Shown here piece after piece: positions 44,602-57,600 of a stretch of 64,000 bases of DNA (position 1 is its first letter; every line of letters starts with the position of its first letter). The notes beneath the pieces are model-generated. The model was not told the DNA's origin. It made no database searches and saw only the letters and a program-made list of their open reading frames with translations. A program made the translations under genes and the position numbers. This DNA comes from Nipponacmea schrenckii. Lineage: Eukaryota > Mollusca > Gastropoda > Lottiidae. The stretch covers positions 22,208,454 through 22,272,453 of the forward strand of contig CM060201.1 of the NCBI GenBank assembly GCA_030562195.1, in the 5' to 3' direction.

Positions 44602-47600
44602 ATGGCATCTCAGGAACTGAAAGAAACTGAAAAATCAAAATTCATAGGTACCGATTATTGGTTTTTATTACTTGAAATTCGTGACTGTCCAGTTAGTTGT
44701 AGTCTTGATTATCATTTATAAGGCCTATACAGTTTATATTTCAACTCTAATTAAATTTAGACCTTGTACCAATTTCATCTAAGAATGAATGAAAAAATCC
44801 AGAAAATTTAGCACATTTATAGAAAGAGACCTAAAGATCAAAATAGCAGTATGTTATTTTGGAGCTCTACTCAGACATGACTGGCAAATGTAAGCCTTGA
44901 AAGACAATTTAATGTTTTATATTTTTAGAAGTAATAAAGATATACGCTATAGATGTGCATCGTCCAGAATTGATTTCAGTTTTACAACACGAGGATGAAG
45001 GGGAACATTTCTCTATTTCATTTGAGTAAGTTCAATCCGTTTAAAGTAAAATTGTGTCTTAGAATGGACATGGAAGTTAAGTTCTCAAGAGAGGTCAATA
45101 TGAGTACATAGGCTATTCATTAGTGAACTTACCTGGTGTCATGTAACAGAATTCCTTAAAATCTGGAAAACTCACAAAACCAAGTAATTATCTCTTAATG
45201 AATTTATCAAGCGCTTTATTGATATTTTGTTTTAGTGCCCTGAATTTATTTGAATCAAACATGTCTATTTGTGATGGGTTGTTATCCAGTCCTCTACAGA
45301 TTCTACCACTATGTGATATGGCATTGATTGAAGCTCAACAAACTATCAAACAAGATATGACAGACCCTACACTGGTATGTTAATCTTATTGAAGTTAATA
45401 AAGACAGAGTGAGATTGTTAGGCTTTATAAAAATCATTTGCCAAGAGGTAAACTGGCTGGTAGATCCTTGAGAACTTAAATTAAATTATTGTAGAGAAGT
45501 TTGACCAAAGACCAGCTGATAGAAAGGATCCTTGAGAACCAAAGTTGTTATCCTTGTAAAATCAATACCAAGAGGTTTGACCAAGGACCATCTGATAGAA
45601 AGGATCCTTGTGAACCAAAGTTATTATCTTTGTAAAATCATTGTAAAGAATTTGAGCAAGGACCAGCTGGTAGAAAGGGTCTTTGTGAAAGTAAGTTGTT
45701 ATCCTTGTAAAATCAATACAAAGAGGTTTGACCAAGGACCAGCTGGTAGAAAGGGTCTTTGTGAAACTAAGTTGTTATCCTTGTAAAATCAATACAAAGA
45801 GGTTTGACCAAGGACAAGAGGGTAAACAGGATCCTTGTGAACCTAAGCTGTTATCAGTGTAAAATAAATACCAAGAGGTTTGACCAAGTACCAGCTGGAA
45901 GAAAGGATCCTTGTGAATCTAAGTTGTGATTGTTCTGATATCTAATTGTCTCCCTTTCTGTTTTTACTGCCAGAGTGTAAAGAAGAATATTCATGCCAGA
46001 ATAATGGCCTTACCAGTTTGTCCTGAACTAACACGAACGACTTTACCTAAAACAGCTGATGTTGGTAACTTCCTGTCCATAACAGGTTACTATTTATTTC
46101 ATTTGTTTAATTGGTATTTTATTTCCATATTCAATAGTGTCAGTTTATCAGAATTCATAAAGTTCCAGATCCAATTCTAGAGTCATAGACTGGTTGGCAG
46201 AATCTTTGAAAATGCAGGTTGTTATCCTTGTAAAATCTAGTCAATGCCAAGAGGTATGACCGAGAACCAGCTGGTAGACAGGATTCTTTTCAACCTAAGT
46301 TGTTATCCTTGTAAAATCCATACCAAGAGAATTGATGAAGGACTAGCGTTAACCTTATAAAATCATTGTCACAGAAATTTACGAAGAACTAGGTAGATTC
46401 TTGTGAACTTAAGCCATTATTCTTTTAAAATATGGTTATTTCTCTTTTTTTCTGTTTTTGTGAATGAAAATTTTCTGTTCCAGGTACAGTGATTAGAACA
46501 ACTCTTGTGCGTGTTTTAGAATTTGAAAAAGAATTTAGTTGTAATAAATGTCGAACTATTGTGACAGCTACGGTAAGTTTTAAACTTGAACCACATGAGT
46601 TCATTCATTGCCTTATACATAACTATTTAGATAAAGTTAACCAGGGTCCCTTTATTTATTGATAAGGGACTTGTATTTTGTGGTTCTAAAAAATTTAATT
46701 TTAGACTTTGTGTTTCTACACAATCCATTTCTAGAATTTATTTTTTGTCCAGGTTGATTTTGAAAGATTCAACACTCTACACAAACCTACCAAATGTCCA
46801 AACGACGTCTGCAACAGTACTAATTTTTCACCGTTGAATGAAAGAGGTAATTAATGATAGAATTTGTAGCGTAAGCACGCGATATATTTGTGAATAGCTT
46901 ATACATACAACACGTCTACGATATGTTTAACAAAAATCACAGTCAGTTACAGTGACATCATTTCCTTGGTTACGATCGCGCGAGAAAGTGAATCACCTTT
47001 AATAAGTCATTCATAATTCCAGTCAAAAATACCTCAAACTAGGAAATGACGAGTTGTCATGTAAACTTTCAAGCGTTGATAATTCTGAAGGTTCAAATTT
47101 CGAAGGTAAACTGTCAACACTATTACTGATAAGCTTAGGTAAAATATCTGTTCCTCTGAGGTATAATTGGTTGAACGAATGGCAAAACTTGTCCCTTAAA
47201 CTTATTTTTGAAATAATCTTTGCAGGTTCCTCTCCGTTAAAATGTCGTAACTATCAGGAAATAAAGATACAGGAACAAGTTCAGAAGTTAACGATGGGTA
47301 CTATACCCAGGTCGATGTGGGTCGTACTGGAAGATGATTTAGTCGATGAATGTAAAGCCGGGGATGATGTCACTGTATGGTAAGAGTTAGCTCCCCTTTC
47401 CTCATTACTTCCGTTTATTAACAGTTAGTGCTGATGAAGACTTTATGTCTGAAACATGTTGAAAGGTTAGTGTCCCTTTCCTCAGAGCTTTACTTTCAAA
47501 TCTTGTAAAACAAACTCCCTATTTAGAGTGGATGTAAAACTCCAATCTCTGTATTTCCAGTGGTGTAGTTAGAAGACGTTGGAAGACGTTATCAGTAGAA

Positions 47601-50600
47601 AATAAATGTGATGTAGAAATCGTACATCATGCCAATCATGTTCTCGTAACTAACGAACAGAAAAATAACATTCTCATCACACAGGATATGGTGAGTTATT
47701 TCCCTTGGTTCAGAGAGTAGTCTCCCTTTATCCTCTCAGTGAAGGCATAAAAAGTATGAAATTTTGTTTTCAGGACATTAAGAAAATTAAAGTAAGATTT
47801 ATACATAAGTCTTAAAAATAAATTATTTTGGGATTGGGGAAGGCTATGTTTATAATCAAATCAAACCATTTCATTGTTTTGTAGAAATCTGAAATCGCTG
47901 AGTTTTGGGAAGAGAATATGTACAGTCCCCTGACAGGACGAAATAAAATACTAGCCAGTCTTTGCCCTCAGGTTTACGGTTTGTACGTGGTGAAACTAGC
48001 GGTAGCTGTTTGTCTTGCTGGAGGTGTTCAGGTAAATTTACAGAACTAGCATTGCACACTGCATGGTGTTGTTTGTTTTTTTTTACCCGGGAGCCATGGT
48101 GGCTGAGTGAGTTAGATTCTTGATCACTGAGTAACCTATAGAAACAGGGCCCAATCTGAACACTTATTCAGATGAAACTATTTACCAAAGCCCTGTGCGC
48201 TACAGATTGGGCATGTTAAAGATCCGTCAGTTGGACAGTGGGAAATCACTAAAAAGATTAGGCAAATGCCACTGTTTAGACAAAATTTCCCTCATTGCAC
48301 CTTGCATGACATTGCCTGTCTTCATTAGCCTATTAGATGTAGAAAAGTAGGAAGTATCTTGTATTTTCTTCTGTTAGGTAACCATAGTAACTATTGCTGC
48401 TCTGATGTTACGCAGAAGAAAAATCTAACTCACATTTTTTTACCATAATAGTGATTCACAAAAATACATATTTATGGAAATATTATTTTGTTAATTATTA
48501 AAAATGTTATTTTTTTAGAGAGAAGATGAAAGTGGGTCTAAAGTTCGTGGTGAAGCTCATTTATTACTGGTCGGAGATCCAGGTTGGTCTGATATTTATT
48601 TTGAAGCCCCTTTTTCTGGGGGACATTTCACTCTTTATAACATTATACAGAAGGAGGATAACTCTAAGGGAGTAGGGATTCTTTATTTTGCTGAATTTTG
48701 ATTTTTTTACTGAAAATAAAGTTTTTGCTGAATAGATTTATTCTTTTAAACTGAAATTTGAAATTAAATGTATGTATTTATTTGTTAGGTACAGGAAAAT
48801 CTCAGTTTTTGAAATACGCCGCTAAAATTACCCCAAGATCTGTTTTGACGACCGGTATCGGCAGTACCAGTGCTGGGTTGACTGTTACAGCTGTGAAGGT
48901 GAGAGGGGTGTAGGGATTACCATGGATACAGGGGGTCAAAAGGAAGCAATTAACTAAGAATTTACGGCTTTTATTTTCAGGAAACCCCAATATTTCTCCT
49001 ATTTGTCCTATTTTTAAAAATACAATTTGTTTTACACCCTGAAAGGTAAATCAGAAAAAAAAATTCAGAAAACCAAATGTATTTCCCTAAAGATCTCGTA
49101 GCAGTCTGAAGAATTGCGGCTAGTGTGTCTGCTTTATAAAGCAAAATTCCCAATTTTTTTGTTCCACAAGCCTGTTGTTTATTGAAGGATTCTGGTGAAT
49201 GGCAGCTAGAAGCAGGAGCATTAGTTTTGGCTGATAGCGGTCTTTGTTGTATTGATGAGTTTAATAGTATCAAGGAACATGATAAAGCTAGCATTCACGA
49301 GGCCATGGAGCAGCAGACAATCAGCGTAGCTAAGGTAGGTAACTCTTATCCTAGATGATTCTACTCCCCCTTGTCAGTGTAATTAAGGTAGGTAACTCTA
49401 CCTGCCCCTCCCTCCCTCCTTGTTAATGTAGCAAAGGTAGGTAACTCTACTTGCCTCCCCCTCTTGTCAGTGTAGCTATGGTAGACAATTCCACTTGAGC
49501 GAAGATATAAAGGGTTGATATAGAAAAGTACTATGGGTTTTGCTGTTAATTTTTCCACAACTTTCAGCTTCTAGAAATTCTGACGGCTGGACTAATGATG
49601 CTTTTGTGAGGTCAAAATTAACTGTAACCATGTTTCAGGCTGGGCTTGTATGTAAATTGAACACCAAGACGACCATTCTGGCAGCTACCAACCCTAAAGG
49701 CCAGTATGATCCTGAACAGGTAATTATCCGAGTTTTATATGTGACAGCCATCAAGGCTCAGTGAGTTACATGATTGCTCACTAACCTGAATGTCCAGGGT
49801 TCAATCACAATATAGGTTGAGATGAACTTTCAGATTTTTCAGCGGGTTTGCCCCTTGTCAGTGATGCAGGACTGACATGAAAAAAGCGTCTAGTCGTTCG
49901 GCTGGGACAATAAACCGAGGCTCCGTGTCCTGGCTACATTCCCTCATTGCACACTACATGACGTTGCTATTTTTCATTAGACAATAAGAAACAGTAGCTT
50001 TTGTTGTTAAAAATCATTTCATTTGAGTTTTATATTATTTCTGTCATTGTTGAGTTATCTTATCTTGACTGTTAATTTCTCCAGTACGTTTATTCCAGTC
50101 TATTTGTGTTAACGTAGCTCTGGCCAGTCCGTTACTAAGCAGGTTCGATCTGGTGTTGGTTTTATTAGACAGTCAAAATGAAGATTGGGATAGGATGGTG
50201 TCTAGTTATATACTCGAAAACAAAAGTTTAGGAGGTGAAAATTATTTCAACTCTTTATAAGATTCAGAAGAGTAGGACGTAAAACTCCATTCATTTCATT
50301 TCAACTCTGTCGAAGACTTGTATTTAGTTAAGTGTTTGGTACCCTGAACCCAGTTATGATCCCTCCACATCTGACCTCTGACCTATTCCCACCCCATCTG
50401 ACCATTCCACTAAGGATGTCCCATCTGATTCTTATTAAGGCTATCCCATTCTGACCATTCCAAATAACAAGAGCTAATATTTTCAGCCCAAGTAAATTCC
50501 AAACATCTGTGGAGTATGGAAAAGATGCAGGCGTATTTAGCGTTGATTAAAACTGTGGTTCCAAAACTAACAGAGGGCGCTACTAGGTAATATATTAGAG

Positions 50601-53600
50601 TTATCTTTCTTTTGTTTCATAAATGTTTATTATCCAAGAGGGATCGATATATGCATTGACTTGTAAGTGCTTGCAGTTTGCTTTCTGCATCTATCTCTAT
50701 CTGTGGATGTATGTTTTTGTTTTGGCATTTGATCATTTTCGAATCTAGATTTCATTTTGCCTCTGTATTAGATTGTCTTTGTTTTTTGCAGTTTTTTTTT
50801 TCAAATTATTTGAGACAAAGAAAAAAACTTATTTCAAGTTGGCCAACTTAGTCCTAAATTTTTCCATTATTAATTGAATTTTCAACTGACTTGATTTCTG
50901 TATTTATTTTAGGGTTCTTCAAGCCTACTATCGAGCACAGAGAGGGGCAGACAATCGTAACGCTGCCAGAACCACAATGAGGCTGCTACAGAGTATGATA
51001 CGACTAGCTCAAGCTCACGCCAGGTTGATGTTTCGAGATGAGGTCACAGTTCAAGATGCCATTGTTGCCGTGACGTTGATGGAATCCTCGATGCAGGTAA
51101 TTCAATTGAGTTTAGACCACGACCAGGGTTGGGTGGCTTGCACCTTCTTCTTGCCTCATTTTTCAGACACTGAAAGCGAGTTTCAAAATACAAAATTACT
51201 TCATCCATTGAACAGATGATGACTTCAGTCATATGAAGGAATAGCCAATGTGACTTTGCTCAACACCCAATCAAGACATGACTCTCCTAGAAATGTTTGA
51301 AGGTAAATTTCATCTGAAAGTATCATTAAATAGCTTAACCAATTCTGATTATAAAAGATTGAGTGGGTCAAGTGGGTGTTTAACAGCAATAACACCATGT
51401 TACCTATGTATGTTTGCATTATGGGCCACATTCTGGATGCAATATGGCCAACATGTTTGTAAGGTTTATACTGTGGGATTAATAAGTCAATCATAAACTT
51501 TAGGAAATACAATTCTCTATAGTCAGTTATTAATGTCCAGTTTAAATTATTGTTTTTTAGGGAGCAGCTTTATTAGGAGGTGTTAACGCTCTACATACAG
51601 CTTTTCCTGACTCCCCAGAGGAAGAATATCAGTTACAAGGTCAGTATAATAACTATATTTTACAAGGATAACATCTTGGATTGACAGTCAAGGATCCTTT
51701 CTACCACCTGGTCCTTGACCAAACCTCTTGGTATTGAAATAAGAAAGAAACAACTATGTTTTACTAGGATAACAAACAGGATATCGGTACCCATTTACAG
51801 CTGGGTGGACTGGAATTATGAGTGAAGATGACTTATTCAAGGTCATCGAACTTTCACACTCCGATCGAGATAAGAACCCACATCCGACATTTTCAACGTA
51901 TCCAAGCAAATGTCATCATGACTTAAAGAACCAAAGCTCTATACTGTGCAGAATATCAGTTACAAGGTCAGTAAACTCAAAACATACCTTAATTAACGTG
52001 AAGTCATCTGCAGAAAAAGCTTTAAATTTGTCAAAATGTTGCAAATTATTTTAATTTCAGTGGAAATGGTTTTGAAGAGACTTGATCTGTTGGATCTGCT
52101 GAAAGACGAAATGGAAGAACTGGATCGACAGACGACCAAACGCTTAGAAAAGTCATCAAAATCATCGAAAACTGATGGTCCAGGTTCACCTGGGTGTGGT
52201 TCAGAAAGCCCTAGATGTTCAGCTAGGAAAGGTCAAGGTCGTCGTCAAGATATTCCTGATGATGTTGATGTGATACAGATATCACCAGGGCTACCGGCCA
52301 GTCAACGAGCAGACACACTGTCGACTGGATTTAACAAAAGTCAGGAAATTATGGATAACAATCCTTATTCCACGCAGAATCCTCAGAAATCAGAAAATCA
52401 AGACCTAGAGCAAAATGATGCTGAAGTGCCTGTTGATGATATTGCTGCAGCTGGTGCAGATGCTGCTGCTGATGATGATGATGCAGATGAAAGCATCAGC
52501 TACAGCCCTGACCAATCACTTCTGCACAATTCTTCAAATTTATCCGTCCTGTTGGATTTTTCTCAAGATTTAGATGACATTCAAACTCCCAAATTTCTTA
52601 AGAAGCAAAATGGGAATGCAAAATCTTTGATGGAAGAGGTTTCTTTTGATCCAAGATACACTAGTAGTCAATGTGAAACATCCAGAAATGATAAGGATCA
52701 GCACAGTATCCTTACAAGATCAATACCAAATCCAAAAGATCCAGAAAACATGGAATCCAAAGGTTCCAACTTTTTACGCATGATCAACACTGACAGAGTC
52801 GAGAGCAAAGTTGCAGATACAATACAGACTAGAAAAACACAACAATATTCAGCTCCTGGCTCCATGGAGACAGAATCTGAACCAATCAAATCATCTGTTG
52901 CTAAAATGATTTATGTCAAAGATAAGCAGAAATGTAAAAAATCAAAAGTGAACATTGCAGCGAAAGTGCGGGCAAAAATGCAAAATGCATCAGGATCAAG
53001 AGATCTTGAGGTCTTCAAAACTCCAAGTGGTTTTTCGGAAGCTGTTTCAGATCCAGCAGAAGCAACAGTTAATTCTGTGACCTCAAAAACACAGGCTGAG
53101 GATTCAGATTCTTCTAAAGTTACAAAAGCAGATAGCATCCATGAAGCCTTACCAAGGGTTTCTCCCAAAACCATGTCAAAATTGGACAAGTTTGCTTTTA
53201 AGGATCGCGAATCACTTCCTAAAACTGATTCAAACATTTTTGCTTCAAAACATAACGTCTGCAAGCAAACTTTTGTTCCTTCTCCTCCAAAAATTTGTGA
53301 CTTGGATTCATCAGTTGAAATGTCCACCAGTCTCTTGTCAGGTAATTTATGGGATTGGGCAGCAAGCCAAAAACAACCACCAGACATTGAAGCATCTAAA
53401 ACAAAAAATGACGAACAAAAAAGCACCACCAACTCCAAATCGGCTTTAAATTTTTCGATTAATCTTGAACTTGAAGAAGATGACATATTTTCTGATGATC
53501 CTCCGGTCCAAAAATCTTCAAAAAGAAGATGCATGATGCTTGATGTCCCAGAAACTCGTCCTGGATTATTTTCACAGAATTCCGAGACCCAGTCTCAATT

Positions 53601-54264
53601 TAAGAGTCAAGATCGTGTTGCTCTACCAGCTGTTGGAGTTACTCCCCCTTGTTCACAAGAAGACTTAAAAATGGATGGCGTAAACAAGGAAAACTCAACC
53701 CAAAAGAGAATTTACTCAAAGGATTTGAAAAACAAATTTTCTTTTAAGAGTAAAAATCTTTCAAATTCAACAAATTACAGGAGAAATCAAACAGTGAATT
53801 CAGATGAAATTTCTCAAAATTTGGCTTCAATCGCATCTACCTCATGCCAGGGAACAACATTAAACTTAAAAACTTTCAAAAATTGTGGCAATAAGGAACA
53901 TATTCCAGAAAAATACGTCAACTCTCAGAATCTGCGACCAATTTTAGCTTCTGATGCTGATACAACATCCTCGAAATCAAAAACTGTCTTGAAAAGTTCC
54001 AACACTGCCGGGGATTCTGAAAAATCTTTGGGCAGGAATCGGTCAGTAAACTCAAAAACAAATGAAGTGAACTGCAGGAAGATAAGTCCGAACCTGACTC
54101 TCAAACCTGACCCTAAACCAAACCCCAAACCTGACCCTAAACCCAGCATGAAGCCAAGTTTAAGACCTGACCTTCAATCCCTATTTACTATTGACAATGA
54201 TGATGATGAGGACTTAGATTTAGAATTTGATTTGAATCCAACTAAAAAGCCTAAATATTTATGA
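44602..54264 (+). CDS. MCM9: DNA helicase MCM9
   Basis: Hexameric AAA+ helicase that works with MCM8 in homologous recombination and mismatch repair. Exons: 44602-44647, 44929-45025, 45236-45374, 45974-46085, 46484-46572, 46753-46846, 47226-47379, 47561-47690, 47885-48031, 48519-48582, 48789-48898, 49188-49334, 49639-49719, 50099-50234, 50487-50586, 50913-51096, 51561-51639, 52061-54264; all phases fit, 1,370 residues. Features: Cys zinc motif (CNKC .. CPNDVC) near 170-210, Walker A GDPGTGKSQF (the intron falls inside it), sensor segment [20 protein letters not shown], Walker B CCIDEFNS, arginine finger [10 protein letters not shown], then [20 protein letters not shown]. The last exon is a long disordered tail with [10 protein letters not shown] (as in vertebrate MCM9), a [13 protein letters not shown] run and an acidic end. 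An optional 18-nt exon may exist at 47774-47791. Confidence 0.96.
45480..46445 (+). repeat. Tandemly amplified SINE B tails in MCM9 introns
   Basis: About seven imperfect ~65-85-bp units between 45480 and 45945, and three more decayed units at 46170-46445. Each carries 'aataccaagaggtttgacca', 'aggaccagctggtagaaagg' and 'gttatccttgtaaaatc'. They flank the exon 45974-46085. The sequence is the 3' part of SINE family B without its tRNA-like head, so the tail has expanded as a satellite. Confidence 0.88.
48085..48370 (+). repeat. SINE family A, near full length
   Basis: Head 'gggagccatggtggctgagt' followed by 'gagttagattcttgatcact', body 'acagattgggcatgttaaag' and tail 'tagcctattagatgtagaaa'. 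It lies in the MCM9 intron 48032-48518, sense to the gene. Confidence 0.8.
49745..49995 (+). repeat. SINE family A copy
   Basis: Head remnant 'atcaaggctcagtgagttac', B-box-like 'gggttcaatcacaat', body 'aaaaaagcgtctagtcgttc' and 'gggacaataaaccgaggctc', truncated tail. An isolated tail piece also lies at 50262-50305. Both are intronic to MCM9. Confidence 0.8.
51665..51930 (-). repeat. SINE family B, reverse copy
   Basis: Reverse complement of the 14745-15055 copy: 'ggatcctttctaccacctgg', 'ccaaacctcttggtattg', 'ccatttacagctgggtggac', 'gatcgagataagaacccaca' (B-box-like region). It lies in the last MCM9 intron; the forward frame at 51818-52054 is this repeat. Confidence 0.85.
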
Positions 54265-55623
54265 AAGGATTCTGTTATTGATGTTAATTAAACTTAAGAA
54301 AAAACATGTAATTGTTGTCATTATCATATTAGTTATTAAATTTTCCAAAAATATAGACAAAGAAAATTTAGGATTGTTTTCAGTATCTTGAAGTGAAAAT
54401 TCAAAAAATGGACTGTTGATTTATAATACACCCACACGTAAATAGGGGCGTATATTGTTATCGCCCCGTCGGTCCATCCGTCGGTCGGTCGGTTCGTCCG
54501 TTCAAGTTAACTCGTGCTCACTATACAGGCTACACTTCTTCAAGGATTCTTTTGATTTTGATTGTGTGGGTCAGTGTCATTATGCAGATGATCCCTATTG
54601 CTTTTCGTGATGATCGGATAATTTTTCACCGAAATATTGTGTCTGACTTAGCCTTTTTCACTTCATTAACTGCAGGGTGCAACTCGTGCCCTTTCTACAC
54701 TCTACAATTCTCTATGGATTCTTTTGATTTTTATTTTGTGGGTCAGTTTCATTATGAAGATGATCCCTATTGATTTTCGTGATGATCGGATAATTTTTCA
54801 CCGAAATATCGCATCTGACTTAGCTTTTTTCACTCCATTACCTATAGGGTGCACCCTGCTCACTCTACAGTCTATAATTCTCTATGGATTCTTTTGATTG
54901 TTTGTATGTGTGTTGATATCATTATGAACATGCACACTATCAAATTTAGTGATGATCCGATAATTTTCTTCTTAGATATATGCATTTAGCTTGTGAGTTT
55001 TTGCCTTTGACTTCAATATTCATTCAGTGAATGTTTTTTGAGTTATTGCTCAATTTATTTTTCAAAGTCAATGCTGCCAGTGAACGTATGTTACCTTGCC
55101 TGGCAAGCTATCTTTATTTTACCTGATCCAAAACTAGACTTTCACTATCGGTGCTAATGGTAAAGTAAAATTTAAACCGTTGAGTTTTATATATGATTGA
55201 AACACACGTATAGTTGTTCCGAAACTTGAGTATCTATGACGTTCACTATCTGTGGGCAATGGGTGCATTCCCGATGTCAGGGTGGGGTCCACGGGGGCTT
55301 GGCCCCGACTAGTGAGAATATTGGCCTCTCTCAAAACCTTCAGTTAGCAGATATTGATTAATTTACCAGAAAAGGAAAACAGACAGATGAAAGCAGGTCA
55401 AATATAAGGGCCCCTAATACCAATTCCAGTCCTGGTTACGGGACTACTAAATGGGTGAGAATAATTGTCCAGTTATATTTTATTGGAACCTGATATATTA
55501 TGAACAAACATTTGAATACTAATATAACCACAGTATCCCGAATATGGATTTAGTCTAATAAACTGAGTATATCGAATCAGGAAACGTTTTGGACACGAGG
55601 AAACATGATATAATTTAGTTTAT
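54265..55623. other. Spacer after MCM9 with tandem ~185-bp repeat
   Basis: Three imperfect copies (about 54540-54960) share 'ggattcttttgatttt', 'gtgatgatcggataattttt' and 'atctgacttagc'. They are preceded by a (CGGTCGGT)-rich block at 54455-54505. 55010-55120 shares 'tcaatgctgccagtg' and 'tggcaagctatctt' with 63275-63320 near MYG1, so it is another dispersed repeat. No coding exon recognised. Confidence 0.65.
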
Positions 55624-55894
55624 TTATTGTGACGGCGGTTTGGCACCAACTTTAGTATGTATAGCTCGTATATGACTCCCACCGTCCACACAGATTACCT
55701 CCCCTGTTATATAAGACGACTCGTCAGAGATAAGGAATTGGACCAGCTTAGCAACATCATCAGGTTCTCCAAGTCTTCCCATTGGATTCTTCACCGCCAC
55801 ATCTTTCTCTATCTGGAAATAAAATTCAATACATCATAATTATCTTTCAATATATTCTTACATAAGCATGTCAAGTTTCTTTCTATGAAAACTA

Positions 55895-56290
55895 TCCGAG
55901 AGCCGCTGTGGCTCAGTGAGTCAGAACATTGCTTGCTAACCTGAAGATCCAAGATTCAATCCTAGTATAGGTTGAGATAATCTTCATCCCTGTCAGTAGA
56001 GAGCCGTAGTTGCTTTCTATCCTGAAGATCCAAGATTCAATCCCTGAAGACTATCCGAAAGCCGTAGTGACTCAGTGAGTAAGATGCTTGCTCGCTAACC
56101 TGAGAGTCCAGGCTTCAATCCCTGCGAAGGTCGAGATTAACTTTCGGATTTTCCAGCCCAGTAATTAAGTAATTAGTAATTAAGGTCTGACGGACTGGCA
56201 TGGAAAAAGCGTCTTATCTATATATAGTTGTTCGGATGGGACAGTAAACCAAGGCCCCGCGCGCTAAAGGCTGTGTACGTAAAATAGTTG
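55895..56290 (+). repeat. SINE family A, best tRNA-like head
   Basis: Two head units in tandem (55903 and 56055). The second reads AGCCGTAGTGACTCAGTGAG (A-box-like) and GCTTCAATCCCTGCGAAGG (B-box-like), then 'ggcatggaaaaagcgtctta', 'tcggatgggacagtaaacca' and 'cgcgcgctaaaggctgtgta'. This defines the family as tRNA-derived. It lies in the SDR intron between 55812 and 56301. Confidence 0.85.
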
Positions 56291-56799
56291 TATAGTTTAC
56301 CTTGTCAACGACTGGTTGTGGTAAACCAGATCGAACTGAAAACTCGGATTTAGTATAACCAGGACTGAAATAAAAAAGAATGAAATTGTTAGGAAAAGAA
56401 GCGATCTGATGAAATTCAAAATCGTTCGTATTTCTCTATGCAGTTGGCAGCTCCAGGCCTCAAGGACTTCGGGGCCTGCTCAGAGAGACATGTTGTAACA
56501 TTTTGTATAGAAATACTTCTTACCTGACGCAGTTAACTCGAACACCAAACTCAGCCGTATCTGTAAAAAAAAAGAACAAAAAGCCGATAAATAAATTACA
56601 CGACACAATTACAATGCTACGACTTTTCAGACTAACCCTTTGATCAAACAAAAAAATTTTAACAAGTGGACGATGAAAAATCGGACTTCGTCGTGCCCCG
56701 AAATCCGGTATGCATCTATTCATAGCTTCAAATCACCCAGCAAATCTGGCCCGACAGTGATACATTTGCATATCACGTCCACGGGCCATTTCTAGTATC

Positions 56800-56990
56800 G
56801 ACTACAGAACAACTATATTTTACAAGGATAACAACTTAGGTTCACATGTCCGCTGTGACAAGGATCATTTCTACCAGCTGGCATTGATCGTTCCCGGATT
56901 ATTCGTATCCAGCTGGGTGGACTGGAATTGTAAGTGTAGATGACTTATTCCAAGTCATCGGATATTCACATGACTGATAATATATACGTG
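56800..56990 (-). repeat. SINE family B, reverse copy
   Basis: Reverse complement words: 'caaggataacaacttaggtt', 'gatcatttctaccagctgg', 'cgttcccggattattcgtat', 'gctgggtggactggaattgt'. It lies in the SDR intron 56561-57020. Confidence 0.85.
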
Positions 56991-57199
56991 TTGAATAAAT
57001 ATATAAAGGCAAACTCTTACCAGCCGCCAAAATGCGGGTAAAATGATGCCAAGTTGAAGCCTTCACATAGATATACGTCAGAGCGCGTAAGCTGAACACT
57101 AAACTGTGTTTTAAAATATTTAAAATATATATTATGTCCGTTAATAGCGCGATCAAGCGTTAAACTTTACCTGGTTTTATTTAATATTAAAAATGTTCA

Positions 57200-57600
57200 C
57201 TTATAACGTTTAACTGTGAGAATAAATAATAAAACGGTGTCCGATATCTTGAACGATATCGTACAATATCTTGTAGTTGATTTTAATACGGGTACGAATA
57301 TTAAAAAATAGTGCACTTACTAACGTTTCACCGTTATAATAATAAAACGATAGTATATCTCAAACGATATCGTACAATATCTGAGTTATTATCACAAATA
57401 TTAAAAAATATTGATTTACTAACGTTTCACCGTTATAATAATAGAACGATTGTATATCCCAAACGATATCGTACAATATCTGAGTTATTATCACGAATAT
57501 AAAAAATATTCATTTACTAACGTTTCACCGTTATAATAATAAAACGATATCGTACGTATTATTTATCACAAATATTCAAAAGTGTTCAATTTTCACCGTT
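57200..57600. repeat. ~99-bp satellite, 3-4 copies
   Basis: Units contain 'actaacgtttcaccgttata', 'ataataaaacgatagtatat' and 'aaacgatatcgtacaatatc'; repeat starts at about 57321, 57420 and 57518. It occupies the SDR intron where an exon is expected but absent. Confidence 0.88.

Noticed and set aside
52911..53534. 207-codon minus ORF
   Set aside because: Shadow of the long disordered last exon of MCM9, whose plus frame continues the MCM9 reading phase and has MCM9-like content.
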